Assembly: GCA_040394635.1 (NCBI GenBank)
Contig: JBEBRW010000011.1
Coordinates: 49,625-113,624, forward strand
Reading direction: 5' to 3'
Origin: UBA5239 sp040394635
GTDB taxonomy: Bacteria; Verrucomicrobiota; Lentisphaeria; Victivallales; Victivallaceae
DNA: 64,000 nucleotides
The translations under genes and the position numbers were made by a program. Position 1 is the first letter of the stretch. Each line of letters opens with the position of its first letter. The notes under the pieces were generated by a model. The model saw only the letters and a list, made by a program, of their open reading frames with translations, was not told the origin of the DNA and did no database searches. This document shows positions 27,024 through 34,835 of the stretch, one piece after another.

Positions 27024-27326
27024 CTATTCCTCCTCCATCAGGCACTGCAGGGGAAAATTGTTGGCCTGAGCCATCATAGCCACCTGCGCCACTTTGGTTT
27101 CCGCTACATTATGCGGGTAAATCCCGCATATCGCACTGCCTTTTTCATGTATATTGAGCATCATCGTCCGGGCTTCCTCAAAGGACTGGTGAAAAACCTG
27201 CATCAGGACCACCACCACAAACTCCATGGTGGTGACATCATCATTGAGCAGAATCACTTTATACCACGGCGGCTCCACCGCCTCTACCATGATCTTTTCA
27301 GCTGTTTTTCCGTGAACTTGCGCCAT
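27024..27326 (-). CDS. clpS: ATP-dependent Clp protease adaptor ClpS
   Basis: A 100-residue adaptor that delivers N-degron substrates to ClpA. Signatures are PPWYKVILLNDDVTTMEFVV (residues 19-38, the hydrophobic-pocket strand with the Asn-Asp-Asp turn), VLMQVFHQSFEEA, and the histidine of the NIHEKGSAICGIYP segment. The unstructured N-terminal extension is of normal length. It precedes clpA and itself overlaps the end of a small membrane protein gene by 29 bases in another frame. Confidence 0.95.
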   Translation of the reverse strand: MAQVHGKTAEKIMVEAVEPPWYKVILLNDDVTTMEFVVVVLMQVFHQSFEEARTMMLNIHEKGSAICGIYPHNVAETKVAQVAMMAQANNFPLQCLMEEE

Positions 27327-27627
27327 CGTCCAATTCCCCTCCTCCCCCGCACAGAGACTTCAACACCGACGCCTCGGCATACCGCAGCCAGCTGAGGTGA
27401 AAAACCAGGCTCGCCGCCATCCAGCAGAATCCCAGCAGCAAAAAAATGATCCACGCAATATTGCCGCCCACAAGCAGCAACAGACACAACAACCAGAACG
27501 CGGCTCCGATAAATGCGCACAAGCCTCGCAGCAGCCAATACGAAACCTGTCTGCGGGACTCTTTGAACTTCATATTTTTTGCCTGATCAATGACTTCCTT
27601 AATCTCTTTATCACTCAACAGCGCCAT
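27298..27627 (-). CDS. Hypothetical membrane protein with two helices
   Basis: 109 residues: an N-terminal charged helix (KEIKEVIDQAKNMKFKESRR), two hydrophobic helices at about 34-53 and 58-80, and a short tail containing four consecutive glycines. Family not recognised. The 3' end overlaps clpS by 29 bases in a different frame, a longer overlap than elsewhere in the window, so its last residues may be poorly constrained or clpS could be translated by re-initiation. Confidence 0.65.
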   Translation of the reverse strand: MALLSDKEIKEVIDQAKNMKFKESRRQVSYWLLRGLCAFIGAAFWLLCLLLLVGGNIAWIIFLLLGFCWMAASLVFHLSWLRYAEASVLKSLCGGGGELDDGASSRKNS

Positions 27628-27766
27628 TTTGTCTCCAAAAAATATTTATTATATATTATAACCTATAATCGCGATTTTTAAAAGAGGGGAATTACAAATA
27701 ACGACTTTTATTTCACTCAAACACGGTTATATTTCAGTAATAAATGATTTCACCAGAGGATAAATT

Positions 27767-29020
27767 ATGGAACAGGCCCCGAAAGCCCTGCGGCTGCATA
27801 TCGGGATTTTCGGCAGAACCAATGTCGGCAAATCCAGTCTATTGAACCTGATCAGTGGTCAACCCACCGCCATCACCTCGCCCATCGCCGGGACCACCAC
27901 CGACGTCGTCAGCAAGCCGATGGAGCTGCTGCCGCTCGGTCCGGTCGTCTTTCTGGATACCGCCGGACTGGACGACGTCAGCGAGCTCGGCTCAGCCCGG
28001 CTAAAAAAGACCTATGCCGTATTCGGACAGGCCGATATCATAACGCTGGTCACCGAGGCCGGGCAATGGGGCGAATCCGAAGAGAAAATCGCGGCCGAGG
28101 CCCGGTCGCGCAAAATTCCCATGGTCACCGTCATCAACAAAAGCGACCTGCATGCCCCTGCCCCGGAGTTCCTCGACAAAATCCGGGCGCTGACCGGCGG
28201 TACGGTAATCACCGTCTCCAGCAGCAGTCCGGCCGGCCGCGACCGCTTCCTCAATGAATACAAGCAGGCGCTGATCGAATTCTGCCCCGAAGATTTCCTG
28301 TCGCCCCCGCCCCTGATCGCCGACCTGGTCGCCCCCGGCGATGCGGTGGTGCTGCTGATTCCCATTGACCTGCAGGCTCCCAAGGGACGGCTGATCCTGC
28401 CTCAGGTACAGACCCTGCGCGACGCGCTGGACCACGACAATGTGGCGATCATGGTCAAGGAAACTCAATACGCCGCCGCGCTGGCCAATCTGAAAAAGCC
28501 CGCGGCTCTGACCATTTGCGACTCACAGGTCGTTGACCTGATGGTCCGCGAGACGCCGCCGGAAATCGCTTGCACGACCTTTTCGATCCTCTTTGCCCGG
28601 CTGAAGGGCGACATGGCGGAAATGGCCGCCGGCGCCGCCGCCATCGAGCGACTGAAAACCTCCGGCGGGCGCGTCCTGATCGCCGAAGCCTGTACCCACC
28701 ACGCCACCGAGGACGATATCGGCCGGGTGAAAATCCCGCGCTGGCTGCGGAAATACATCGGGCGCAACGACCTTGAAATCGAGGCTTTTGCCGGATGTAA
28801 CTATCCGGAGGACCTGAGCAGTTATTCGCTGGTGATTCATTGCGGAGCCTGCATGCTCAACCGCCGCGCGGTATTGTCCAGGGTCCAGCAGGCCCGTGCC
28901 GCCGGGGTACCGATAACCAATTACGGCATGTGTATTTCATACTGCCAAGGCGTACTGCGCCGGGTGCTTTCGCCATTCCCGGAAGCCTTGAAAGCCTTCG
29001 ACGACGCTTCGCAAATTTGA
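27767..29020 (+). CDS. hydF: [FeFe]-hydrogenase H-cluster maturation GTPase HydF
   Basis: A 417-residue protein with a P-loop GTPase domain (GRTNVGKSS at 16-24, DTAG 64-67, NKSD 124-127), a dimerisation domain, and a C-terminal iron-sulfur domain. In this last domain Cys309, His311, Cys359 and Cys362 form the CxHx46HCxxC pattern that defines HydF and holds its [4Fe-4S] cluster. HydF is the scaffold on which HydE and HydG build the two-iron subcluster of [FeFe]-hydrogenase. Neither of these, nor a hydrogenase, is in the window, so the gene is separated from its partners. It implies fermentative hydrogen metabolism. Confidence 0.94.
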   Translation: MEQAPKALRLHIGIFGRTNVGKSSLLNLISGQPTAITSPIAGTTTDVVSKPMELLPLGPVVFLDTAGLDDVSELGSARLKKTYAVFGQADIITLVTEAGQWGESEEKIAAEARSRKIPMVTVINKSDLHAPAPEFLDKIRALTGGTVITVSSSSPAGRDRFLNEYKQALIEFCPEDFLSPPPLIADLVAPGDAVVLLIPIDLQAPKGRLILPQVQTLRDALDHDNVAIMVKETQYAAALANLKKPAALTICDSQVVDLMVRETPPEIACTTFSILFARLKGDMAEMAAGAAAIERLKTSGGRVLIAEACTHHATEDDIGRVKIPRWLRKYIGRNDLEIEAFAGCNYPEDLSSYSLVIHCGACMLNRRAVLSRVQQARAAGVPITNYGMCISYCQGVLRRVLSPFPEALKAFDDASQI

Positions 29021-29030
29021 GCCATAAATA

Positions 29031-29080
29031 GCGAGGAACTGCACGTTCCTCGCGCTCCAGCGGCAGGTCGCATGACCTGC
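29031..29080 (+). repeat. Double hairpin after hydF, dispersed repeat
   Basis: Two perfect stems follow the hydF stop: GCGAGGAAC with GTTCCTCGC (29031-29053) and GCAGGTC-GCAT-GACCTGC (29063-29080). The second hairpin recurs in inverted orientation at 41952-41967, next to the same GCGAGGAAC word. They may end hydF transcription and look like a small dispersed palindrome family. Confidence 0.6.
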
Positions 29081-29095
29081 ACCTCTTTTCCAGGC

Positions 29096-29138
29096 AAAAA
29101 AAATCGAGGGGAACGGCTGTTTTTGCCATTCCCCTCGA
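29096..29138 (-). terminator. Intrinsic terminator of the HdeD-like gene
   Basis: TCGAGGGGAA pairs with TTCCCCTCGA, extended by GGC/GCC after one mismatch, and eight T follow on the minus strand. It lies 17 bases beyond the stop. Confidence 0.88.
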
Positions 29139-29154
29139 AAGAGATCGAAGTATA

Positions 29155-29889
29155 TTACTTGCCTTTCTTGGCGCTCGAAATACGGATCTGAGTTTTGTAG
29201 AGCTCGTCTTTGGCTTTTTCCAGTTCGACTTTGGTCTTTTCCAGTCTGATCTGGGTCTTGTAGAGTTCTTCCTGTTCCACGAGGGCTACTTCAGTCGGAG
29301 GAGCAACCAGCTTATGCATGAAGCAGCCGATGATAATCGTGAAGAAACCACAGGCAATCAGCAGAATCCCGGCCATGGTGATCGCGATCATACCGATGGT
29401 GAACGGCATGATCAAAACCAGCAGTCCGATCAGGAAGTAAAAAACAACCGAGATACCAACGAAGGATTTGTGATCTTCTCCGCCGGGGATGAAAAGCAGA
29501 AGCACATGCGCCACGCCCATGATGATAAACCATGCACTGATGAACCAGAATGCGAGAGAATTCAAATCCGCATCCATCATCAGCAGAACTTTGTCAACGA
29601 CGGGCTTCAGGGTCACCACGATGGCGAGAGCCCCGAGGATGATGACCAGGATGGGGTAAACCCAGCGGTAGGCGCCATCGGTGTCAGCCACTTGATAACG
29701 GAAGGCCCCGAGGCCATTGGCGATCAGCAGCGCGCCCATCGCCCAGAGAATGTAGTTCAGATACTGTACCGGCAGAAACAGCGCTATCCCAAAGAGTGCG
29801 ATCAATGATCCACGAAAGATCAGATTCTGCTTGGAAAAGCCGTTTAAGAAGTTGCTGCCGATAATTGGAATTCTATATGGTTGTTTCAT
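29155..29889 (-). CDS. HdeD/DUF308-family membrane protein with coiled tail
   Basis: From ATG 29889, chosen because AGGAG is 6 bases upstream (it abuts the earlier ATG at 29895), the protein has 244 residues. Six hydrophobic helices are visible in three pairs between about residues 20 and 190, in the pattern of HdeD/DUF308 proteins, which are linked to acid stress in enterobacteria. The C-terminal 40 residues form a charged helix with an internal repeat of the words EELYKTQIRLEKTK and DELYKTQIRISSAK, suggesting a recent short duplication and a coiled coil in the cytoplasm. It is monocistronic with its own terminator. Confidence 0.8.
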   Translation of the reverse strand: MKQPYRIPIIGSNFLNGFSKQNLIFRGSLIALFGIALFLPVQYLNYILWAMGALLIANGLGAFRYQVADTDGAYRWVYPILVIILGALAIVVTLKPVVDKVLLMMDADLNSLAFWFISAWFIIMGVAHVLLLFIPGGEDHKSFVGISVVFYFLIGLLVLIMPFTIGMIAITMAGILLIACGFFTIIIGCFMHKLVAPPTEVALVEQEELYKTQIRLEKTKVELEKAKDELYKTQIRISSAKKGK

Positions 29890-30165
29890 AATCATCTCCT
29901 GATTGTTCTAAACTTATACTTTAAAATATCACAGATTATGCAAATTTCAATTCATTAAGGCGATTTCCGCACATTTTTTTTATGTAATTTATGATTTCGG
30001 TCATAAACATTGCGAAGAGAAAGGTGTTTTGAGGGGAAAAACACTCTTTTCTTCCGGATGTTGCTGTCGCTCAAATGCACAATTTTTTGACTTGGACGGG
30101 CGATTTGATTTGTATTTTGTCAGTTTTGCTGTAATATTCTCTATAAAAAGGCAGAGAAGCTCCAC

Positions 30166-30699
30166 ATGGAATCCGATCATTTTTTTTATAAATTGAAGAA
30201 AACCTTCATTCCCGGTTCGGTCCGGGAATTTTTCGTTCCCAGGATCACTCCTGCTTATATTATAAGAGTGGTGGTGCTGGTCATCTTCTGCCTGGTCTTT
30301 TTCGGGGTGTTCTTCACGCCGGTCCTGATCAGCGGCGGCAGCATGGAGCCCACGTACAAAAGTGCCGGGGTCAACCTGGTTTACCGCTTCAAATTCTCCA
30401 AACGCGACCCGGCACGCGGTGATATCGTGGTGATCCGCTACGATGACCGGGTCATGTATTTGAAACGGGTGGTCGGCCTGCCCGGCGAAGTGATCGAATT
30501 CCGCAACGGCAAGTTGTATGTGAATGATCATGAATTGGACGAGCCGTATGTGAAATTGCCCTGCGACTGGAACCTGCCCCCGCGCAAGGTTGACGCAGGA
30601 TATTATTATGTCGTGGGCGACAACCGCTCACAGCCGATCCGTCAACACCGCTTCGGGCAAGTTTCCCGCCGCCGCATCATAGGAGCGCCATTATGGTAA
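30166..30699 (+). CDS. lepB: Signal peptidase I
   Basis: A 177-residue membrane protease with an N-terminal helix (about 31-52) and the Ser/Lys dyad: Ser59 in ISGGSMEPT and Lys100 in MYLKRVVGLPGE. The later family box begins normally with GDNRS (151-155) but continues QPIRQHRFG rather than the common SxDSRxFG, so the usual Ser-Asp-Ser is missing. The protein is short and has a single membrane helix. It cuts signal peptides on the outer face of the inner membrane. Its last codons overlap the next gene by 7 bases. Confidence 0.9.
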   Translation: MESDHFFYKLKKTFIPGSVREFFVPRITPAYIIRVVVLVIFCLVFFGVFFTPVLISGGSMEPTYKSAGVNLVYRFKFSKRDPARGDIVVIRYDDRVMYLKRVVGLPGEVIEFRNGKLYVNDHELDEPYVKLPCDWNLPPRKVDAGYYYVVGDNRSQPIRQHRFGQVSRRRIIGAPLW

Positions 30700-31211
30700 A
30701 GAAGCAAATCATCAAACTGGTTATACTTTTAATATTGCTGGGCATCGCCGGCTTTAGCGCCTGGTATGTCCTTTTTAACCGGGAGACCGACGAGGCCCAC
30801 ATTCGCCGCGTACTTAATGAAATCGTCGAAAACATCACCAAACGCGACGGCGACGGCACCACCCGCAACCTGATCAACTCCAAGGCATTGCCGAATTTTT
30901 TCACCTCTCCCTGCAATGTCAGCCTGGGCGATTATATCGACAGCGGCTATTTCACCTCGGAAAGCATTACCAATAACTCAATGCGCGTCCGCACGATGTT
31001 CCGGTCGATAACCCCCTCGATCAAAGACCTTTACATTGAAGTCGCCCCCAGCGGCGAAAGCGCCATCGCCGATTTCGCCGCCTCGGTTCGCGGCGTGCTC
31101 AGCAACGGCGAACATGTGGACGGCGTCCGCGACCTCCGCTGCAAGATGGTCAAAATCGAGGGCGAATGGAAAGTAAATAACGTCAATATCCGCGAAGTTC
31201 TGGAAAAATAA
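30693..31211 (+). CDS. Hypothetical membrane-anchored protein, NTF2-like
   Basis: A 172-residue protein with an N-terminal signal anchor (about 7-27) and a periplasmic domain. The early helix ETDEAHIRRVLNEIVENITKRD and a final WKVNNVNIREV strand resemble the alpha+beta cone of NTF2/SnoaL-like domains, without clear catalytic residues. It overlaps lepB by 7 bases and is followed by mazG after 3 bases, so it is the middle gene of a three-gene operon. Its function is unknown. Confidence 0.65.
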   Translation: MVKKQIIKLVILLILLGIAGFSAWYVLFNRETDEAHIRRVLNEIVENITKRDGDGTTRNLINSKALPNFFTSPCNVSLGDYIDSGYFTSESITNNSMRVRTMFRSITPSIKDLYIEVAPSGESAIADFAASVRGVLSNGEHVDGVRDLRCKMVKIEGEWKVNNVNIREVLEK

Positions 31212-31214
31212 GAT

Positions 31215-32015
31215 ATGGAAATGAAAGAGTGTTGTTACCCCGCCACCGCCGAAGGGTTGGTCGATGTATTGCGCAAACTGAGAGCCCCCGACGGCTGTCC
31301 CTGGGACCGCAAGCAAACCTATGAATCGCTGAAAAGTACCCTGATCGAAGAAACCGCCGAATTCCTGGATGCGGTCGATGACGGCGACTATCCCCATATG
31401 AAAGAGGAACTCGGCGACATCATGATGAATCTGGTGTTTTTCGCTGTGATTGCCGAGGAGCGCGGCGACTTTACGTTTCGTGACGCCATGCAGGAGATTA
31501 TCACTAAAATGATTCGCCGCCACCCGCATGTGTTCGGCGAGGCCGAGGCGGAAAATGCCGATCAGGTGGTCGACCTCTGGGAAGCGATCAAGAAAACCGA
31601 AAACCATCCGGGCCGCGAGTCCGTGCTGGACGGCATTCCGAGGGGGCTTTCCGGGTTATTGCAGGCGGAGAAGCTCCAGCGCAAGGCGGCCAAGTACGGT
31701 TTTGACTGGGAGACCCCGGAGCAGATCGTCGACAAGATCGAGGAAGAACTCGCCGAAATCAAAGAAGCGATGGCCGGCGGCGATGACGAAAAGATCAACG
31801 ATGAAATCGGTGACCTGATTTTCGCGGTGGTCAATCTGGCGCGTTTCCGCAAAAAGGGTTCATCCGAGGATCTGCTGCAGCGCACAATCCGTAAGTTCAA
31901 TTCACGTTTCCGCTACCTCGAACAGAAGCTGACGGAACAGGGGATTTCACTGGAAGCCGCCACCATCGATCAGATGGAAGCGCTCTGGCAGGAAGCGAAA
32001 TCAGTTAAGAATTAA
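31215..32015 (+). CDS. mazG: Nucleoside triphosphate pyrophosphohydrolase MazG
   Basis: A 266-residue tandem MazG protein that hydrolyses NTPs to NMP and pyrophosphate. The first module has RAPDGCPWDRKQTYESLK, EETAEFLDAV and EELGDIMMNLVF, giving the EExxE...ExxD metal-binding pattern; IRRHPHVFGEAEAE follows. The second module has EEELAEIKEAM and NDEIGDLIFAVVNLAR. Length is normal for the two-domain type. The final residues (SVKN) come from the sequence GTTAAGAATTAA, which also forms the end of the unrelated gene at 39448, so the original terminus may have been replaced. Confidence 0.93.
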   Translation: MEMKECCYPATAEGLVDVLRKLRAPDGCPWDRKQTYESLKSTLIEETAEFLDAVDDGDYPHMKEELGDIMMNLVFFAVIAEERGDFTFRDAMQEIITKMIRRHPHVFGEAEAENADQVVDLWEAIKKTENHPGRESVLDGIPRGLSGLLQAEKLQRKAAKYGFDWETPEQIVDKIEEELAEIKEAMAGGDDEKINDEIGDLIFAVVNLARFRKKGSSEDLLQRTIRKFNSRFRYLEQKLTEQGISLEAATIDQMEALWQEAKSVKN

Positions 32016-32098
32016 GAGAGAAGAGAGAAGAGAGAAGTCCGTAATTCTCAATTCTCAATTCTCAATTCTCAATTCTCAATTCTCAATTCTCAATTCTC
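32016..32098. repeat. Tandem heptamer arrays (GAGAGAA)3 and (AATTCTC)8
   Basis: Directly after the mazG stop come three GAGAGAA units (32016-32036), then after six bases eight exact AATTCTC units (32043-32098), ending 8 bases before the stop of the convergent GH2 gene. The two arrays are partly complementary, so the transcript can form an AT-rich hairpin. The perfect copies indicate recent slippage. Confidence 0.9.
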
Positions 32099-32106
32099 AA
32101 TTGAAA

Positions 32107-33882
32107 TCAGTATTTGCTCCAGTCGGGCTTGGCGCTGAATACTTTGTTGATCTCTTTCATGTCGAACTTCGCGGTGCGGTCGTAGTTGTAAATACCGTTC
32201 TGCTCCTGTTCGATATCGGTGAGCTGGGTGTAACAATAACCGCTGAGCTCCGGCATGGCCACCAGCGCGGCGGTCAGGTCGCGGATGCGGCCAAAGGCTT
32301 CCTCGATGCTTGCAGGGGGAATTCCGTACCCCCAGGAATTATCGGCATAGGCCTGACGATCGGCCGGGATGTATTTCACGCCGCCGTACTCATCGACGAT
32401 GTACGGCTGGCCGTTGTACGCCTGTAGTTCGACTTCCGGACTTAAGGCAAAGACTGGCTGATTTTCCGGGCGCAATTCGCCGATCAACTCATCGGTTTTC
32501 TGTGCGTAATGGTGCACGGTCCACAGGTCGGTCCTGACGTGGATATAACCGCTGCAGTCATTGATCGGGCGGGACGGGTCGAGGGTCCGTGTAAGCTCAT
32601 AAATATCATTGATGAAACGGCGGTGCTCGGCCAGATTGGTATAGCCGTTGGTTTCGTTGAGCGGGGTCCAGGCGATGATCGACGGATGGTTGATGTCACG
32701 TTCCAGAACCGTGCGCCATTCAGCCAGGTAATTGAGGAAGGCGAGATGGTAATTCACCGGGGTCTTGAAATAGTGCTGCCAGAAGCCCATGCCCCAGTCG
32801 GAGAACTCCGCCCAGGTCAGGTAACCGAGCTTGTCGGCCCAATAGTGGAAACGTTCATCGAAAACTTTCTGATGCAGCCGCGCACCGTTGAACCCGGCTT
32901 CCATCGAGAGCTCGATATCGCGTTTGAGTGCGGCATCGCTCGGCGCTGTCCAGAGGCTGTCCTCATAGAAGCCCTGATCCAGCACGAACCGGACGAACAG
33001 CGGCTGATTGTTCAGGAAAAGTTTGTCGCCCTCAATATGGACCTTGCGCAGCCCGGCGTAGGATTTGACGCTGTCGACAATCTTGCCGGACTCGTCGGCC
33101 ACCTCGTAAACCAGGTCATAGAGGAACGGATTGCCCGGCTCCCAGCTCACCGGCGCGGGCACTTCCAGCGCCACCGGAATGCCGTTCACGCACGGTACCG
33201 GCGCGGCGGCGACCTCCCTGCCCTCCGCCAATACGCGGATTTTCAGGGTGTTACTCTGCCGGAGGCTGTAGAATTCCGGGGTGAAAATAAACGCGCCGCG
33301 CTCGAAATCCGCCGTAACCTTGCAGCGGCGCAGCGCCTGCGCGTCGGCCGCTTCCAGCCACACGGTCTGCCAGATGCCGGTCGTGCGGGTGTAGTTGCAG
33401 GCGGCAGACTTGAACCACGGCGCCTGTTTGCCGAAGGCCTGAATGCCGGAACGGATATCGTCGCGGACCTTGATCACCAGATGATACGTATTTCCCGGCG
33501 TGACGTGAGACGTGAGGTCAACCGTGAACGGAGAAGCGCCGCCGGTATGACACCCGACTTCCTTGCCGTTCAGGTAGACCGTGCTCTCGTAGTCGACTCC
33601 GCCGAACTGCAGCAATACGAGCTTATCCAGCCAGTTGGCCGGGATGGTGATCTGGCGGTGGTACCATATCATTTCGATGAAATCCGTATGGCCGATACCG
33701 GAGAGCTTGCTCTCGGGGCAGAACGGCACCTGAATCGGCTGCTCGAAGCCGGTGCTTTCGTTGAATTTACGCTCGGAGCCGCTCTTGCCGAAGTCGAAGC
33801 GGCAGGTCCACTCGCCGTTCAGGTTCAGCCAGGACTCACGTTCAAACTGGGGACGCGGATATTCGGGACGCGGTATATTCAT
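32107..33882 (-). CDS. Glycoside hydrolase family 2 enzyme (beta-galactosidase/glucuronidase-like)
   Basis: A 591-residue GH2 enzyme without signal peptide. An N-terminal jelly roll (about 15-180, LNGEWTCRFDFG and YLNGKEVGCHTGGASPF), an immunoglobulin-like domain (185-280) and a TIM barrel (285-591) are in the usual order. The acid/base is probably Glu410 in PLNETNG and the nucleophile Glu498 in VDEYGG. It would remove a beta-linked galactose, glucuronate, mannose or similar residue in the cytoplasm. It diverges from the AraC regulator at 33980, which likely controls it. The 3' end meets the heptamer array. Confidence 0.88.
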   Translation of the reverse strand: MNIPRPEYPRPQFERESWLNLNGEWTCRFDFGKSGSERKFNESTGFEQPIQVPFCPESKLSGIGHTDFIEMIWYHRQITIPANWLDKLVLLQFGGVDYESTVYLNGKEVGCHTGGASPFTVDLTSHVTPGNTYHLVIKVRDDIRSGIQAFGKQAPWFKSAACNYTRTTGIWQTVWLEAADAQALRRCKVTADFERGAFIFTPEFYSLRQSNTLKIRVLAEGREVAAAPVPCVNGIPVALEVPAPVSWEPGNPFLYDLVYEVADESGKIVDSVKSYAGLRKVHIEGDKLFLNNQPLFVRFVLDQGFYEDSLWTAPSDAALKRDIELSMEAGFNGARLHQKVFDERFHYWADKLGYLTWAEFSDWGMGFWQHYFKTPVNYHLAFLNYLAEWRTVLERDINHPSIIAWTPLNETNGYTNLAEHRRFINDIYELTRTLDPSRPINDCSGYIHVRTDLWTVHHYAQKTDELIGELRPENQPVFALSPEVELQAYNGQPYIVDEYGGVKYIPADRQAYADNSWGYGIPPASIEEAFGRIRDLTAALVAMPELSGYCYTQLTDIEQEQNGIYNYDRTAKFDMKEINKVFSAKPDWSKY

Positions 33883-33979
33883 AGTTGAAACTCCTTTTAT
33901 TATGAATTGACATTTAATATATAATCATCTATAGTAAAAAAGAATGGTATAAATTTACAAATTGATGAGGATTATTTGC

Positions 33980-34786
33980 ATGCGGGAAGATATTATCACT
34001 TTTCCTCCGCAGACGCCGGGGAATCCGCTGGAGATGCAGCTGGCGGGGACTTCCTGGTGCGACGGCTCCTACCGGATCGCCCGGCCCGCCTCCTCAAATA
34101 TCCATGTTTTTGAATATGTGATCAAAGGCGGCGGCTATTATCGCCTCGAGGATGCCTATTTCTACCCCTCCGCCGGCGATGTCTACATCGTGCCCGGGGG
34201 CTCGAACCACGAATACGGCTCCAATGCCGCCAATCCCTGGACCAAACTCTGGTTCAACGTCAGCGGCCCCTTTGTCGCCAATCTGCTGAACACCTATCAG
34301 TTGACCGGGATTTATCACCTGAAAAACTGTCCGGTCCAAAAGGTATTTGAGGAGGGGTTGGCCCAACTGCGCAGCAACCGCGACCGGGTGGAAAGCATCG
34401 CCCCCCACGTAATGCTCCAGGTCGTCATGGCCATCTGGCACGAACACAATAACTCGCGGCAGCAGCCTTATTCCGAGGAAGGTTTAATCCTCCGCGAGAT
34501 GATCGAAAGCAGTATTTTCAAGCCGTCGCTGCTGCTGGCGGAGATCAGCGCCGCCATCCATCGTTCGCCCACGCAGACCATTCGGATTTTTCAGCGCGAC
34601 TTCGGTACCACGCCCTATCAGTACCTGCTGAACCGCAAGATCGAAACCGCCCAAATGCTGCTGAAAAACTCCGCCAAACCGGTCAAAGTCATCGCCTACG
34701 AACTGGGCTTCACCGACGAATATTATTTCTCGAACATCTTCAAGAAAAAAACAGGGATATCGCCTCAACATTACCGCAAGGAGTAA
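33980..34786 (+). CDS. AraC-family transcriptional regulator
   Basis: I take ATG 33980 because GAGG lies 9 bases upstream; TTG 33962 and ATG 33965 are weaker. The 268-residue protein has an N-terminal cupin-like sugar-binding domain (HVFEYVIKGGGYYRLED, GDVYIVPGGSNHEYG) and two C-terminal helix-turn-helix units (about 165-265), ending in the conserved VKVIAYELGFTDEYYFSNIF pattern. Divergent placement beside the GH2 gene suggests that it activates that gene on sensing its sugar. The gene is monocistronic. Confidence 0.9.
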   Translation: MREDIITFPPQTPGNPLEMQLAGTSWCDGSYRIARPASSNIHVFEYVIKGGGYYRLEDAYFYPSAGDVYIVPGGSNHEYGSNAANPWTKLWFNVSGPFVANLLNTYQLTGIYHLKNCPVQKVFEEGLAQLRSNRDRVESIAPHVMLQVVMAIWHEHNNSRQQPYSEEGLILREMIESSIFKPSLLLAEISAAIHRSPTQTIRIFQRDFGTTPYQYLLNRKIETAQMLLKNSAKPVKVIAYELGFTDEYYFSNIFKKKTGISPQHYRKE

Positions 34787-34835
34787 CATAGTATTGATTT
34801 TGAGGTTAACAGAACATCGAAGTCTGCTCGAAAAC

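Noticed and set aside
24795..27395. 866-codon plus-strand frame opposite clpA and clpS
   Set aside because: Mirror frame of clpA caused by GC-rich codon bias; the ClpA signatures on the minus strand are decisive.
32043..32098. CRISPR-like regular repeat
   Set aside because: Units are only 7 bp with no spacers and no cas genes near; it is a simple tandem repeat.
32509..33888. Long plus-strand frame opposite the GH2 gene
   Set aside because: No recognisable domain, and GH2 motifs with both catalytic glutamates lie on the minus strand.
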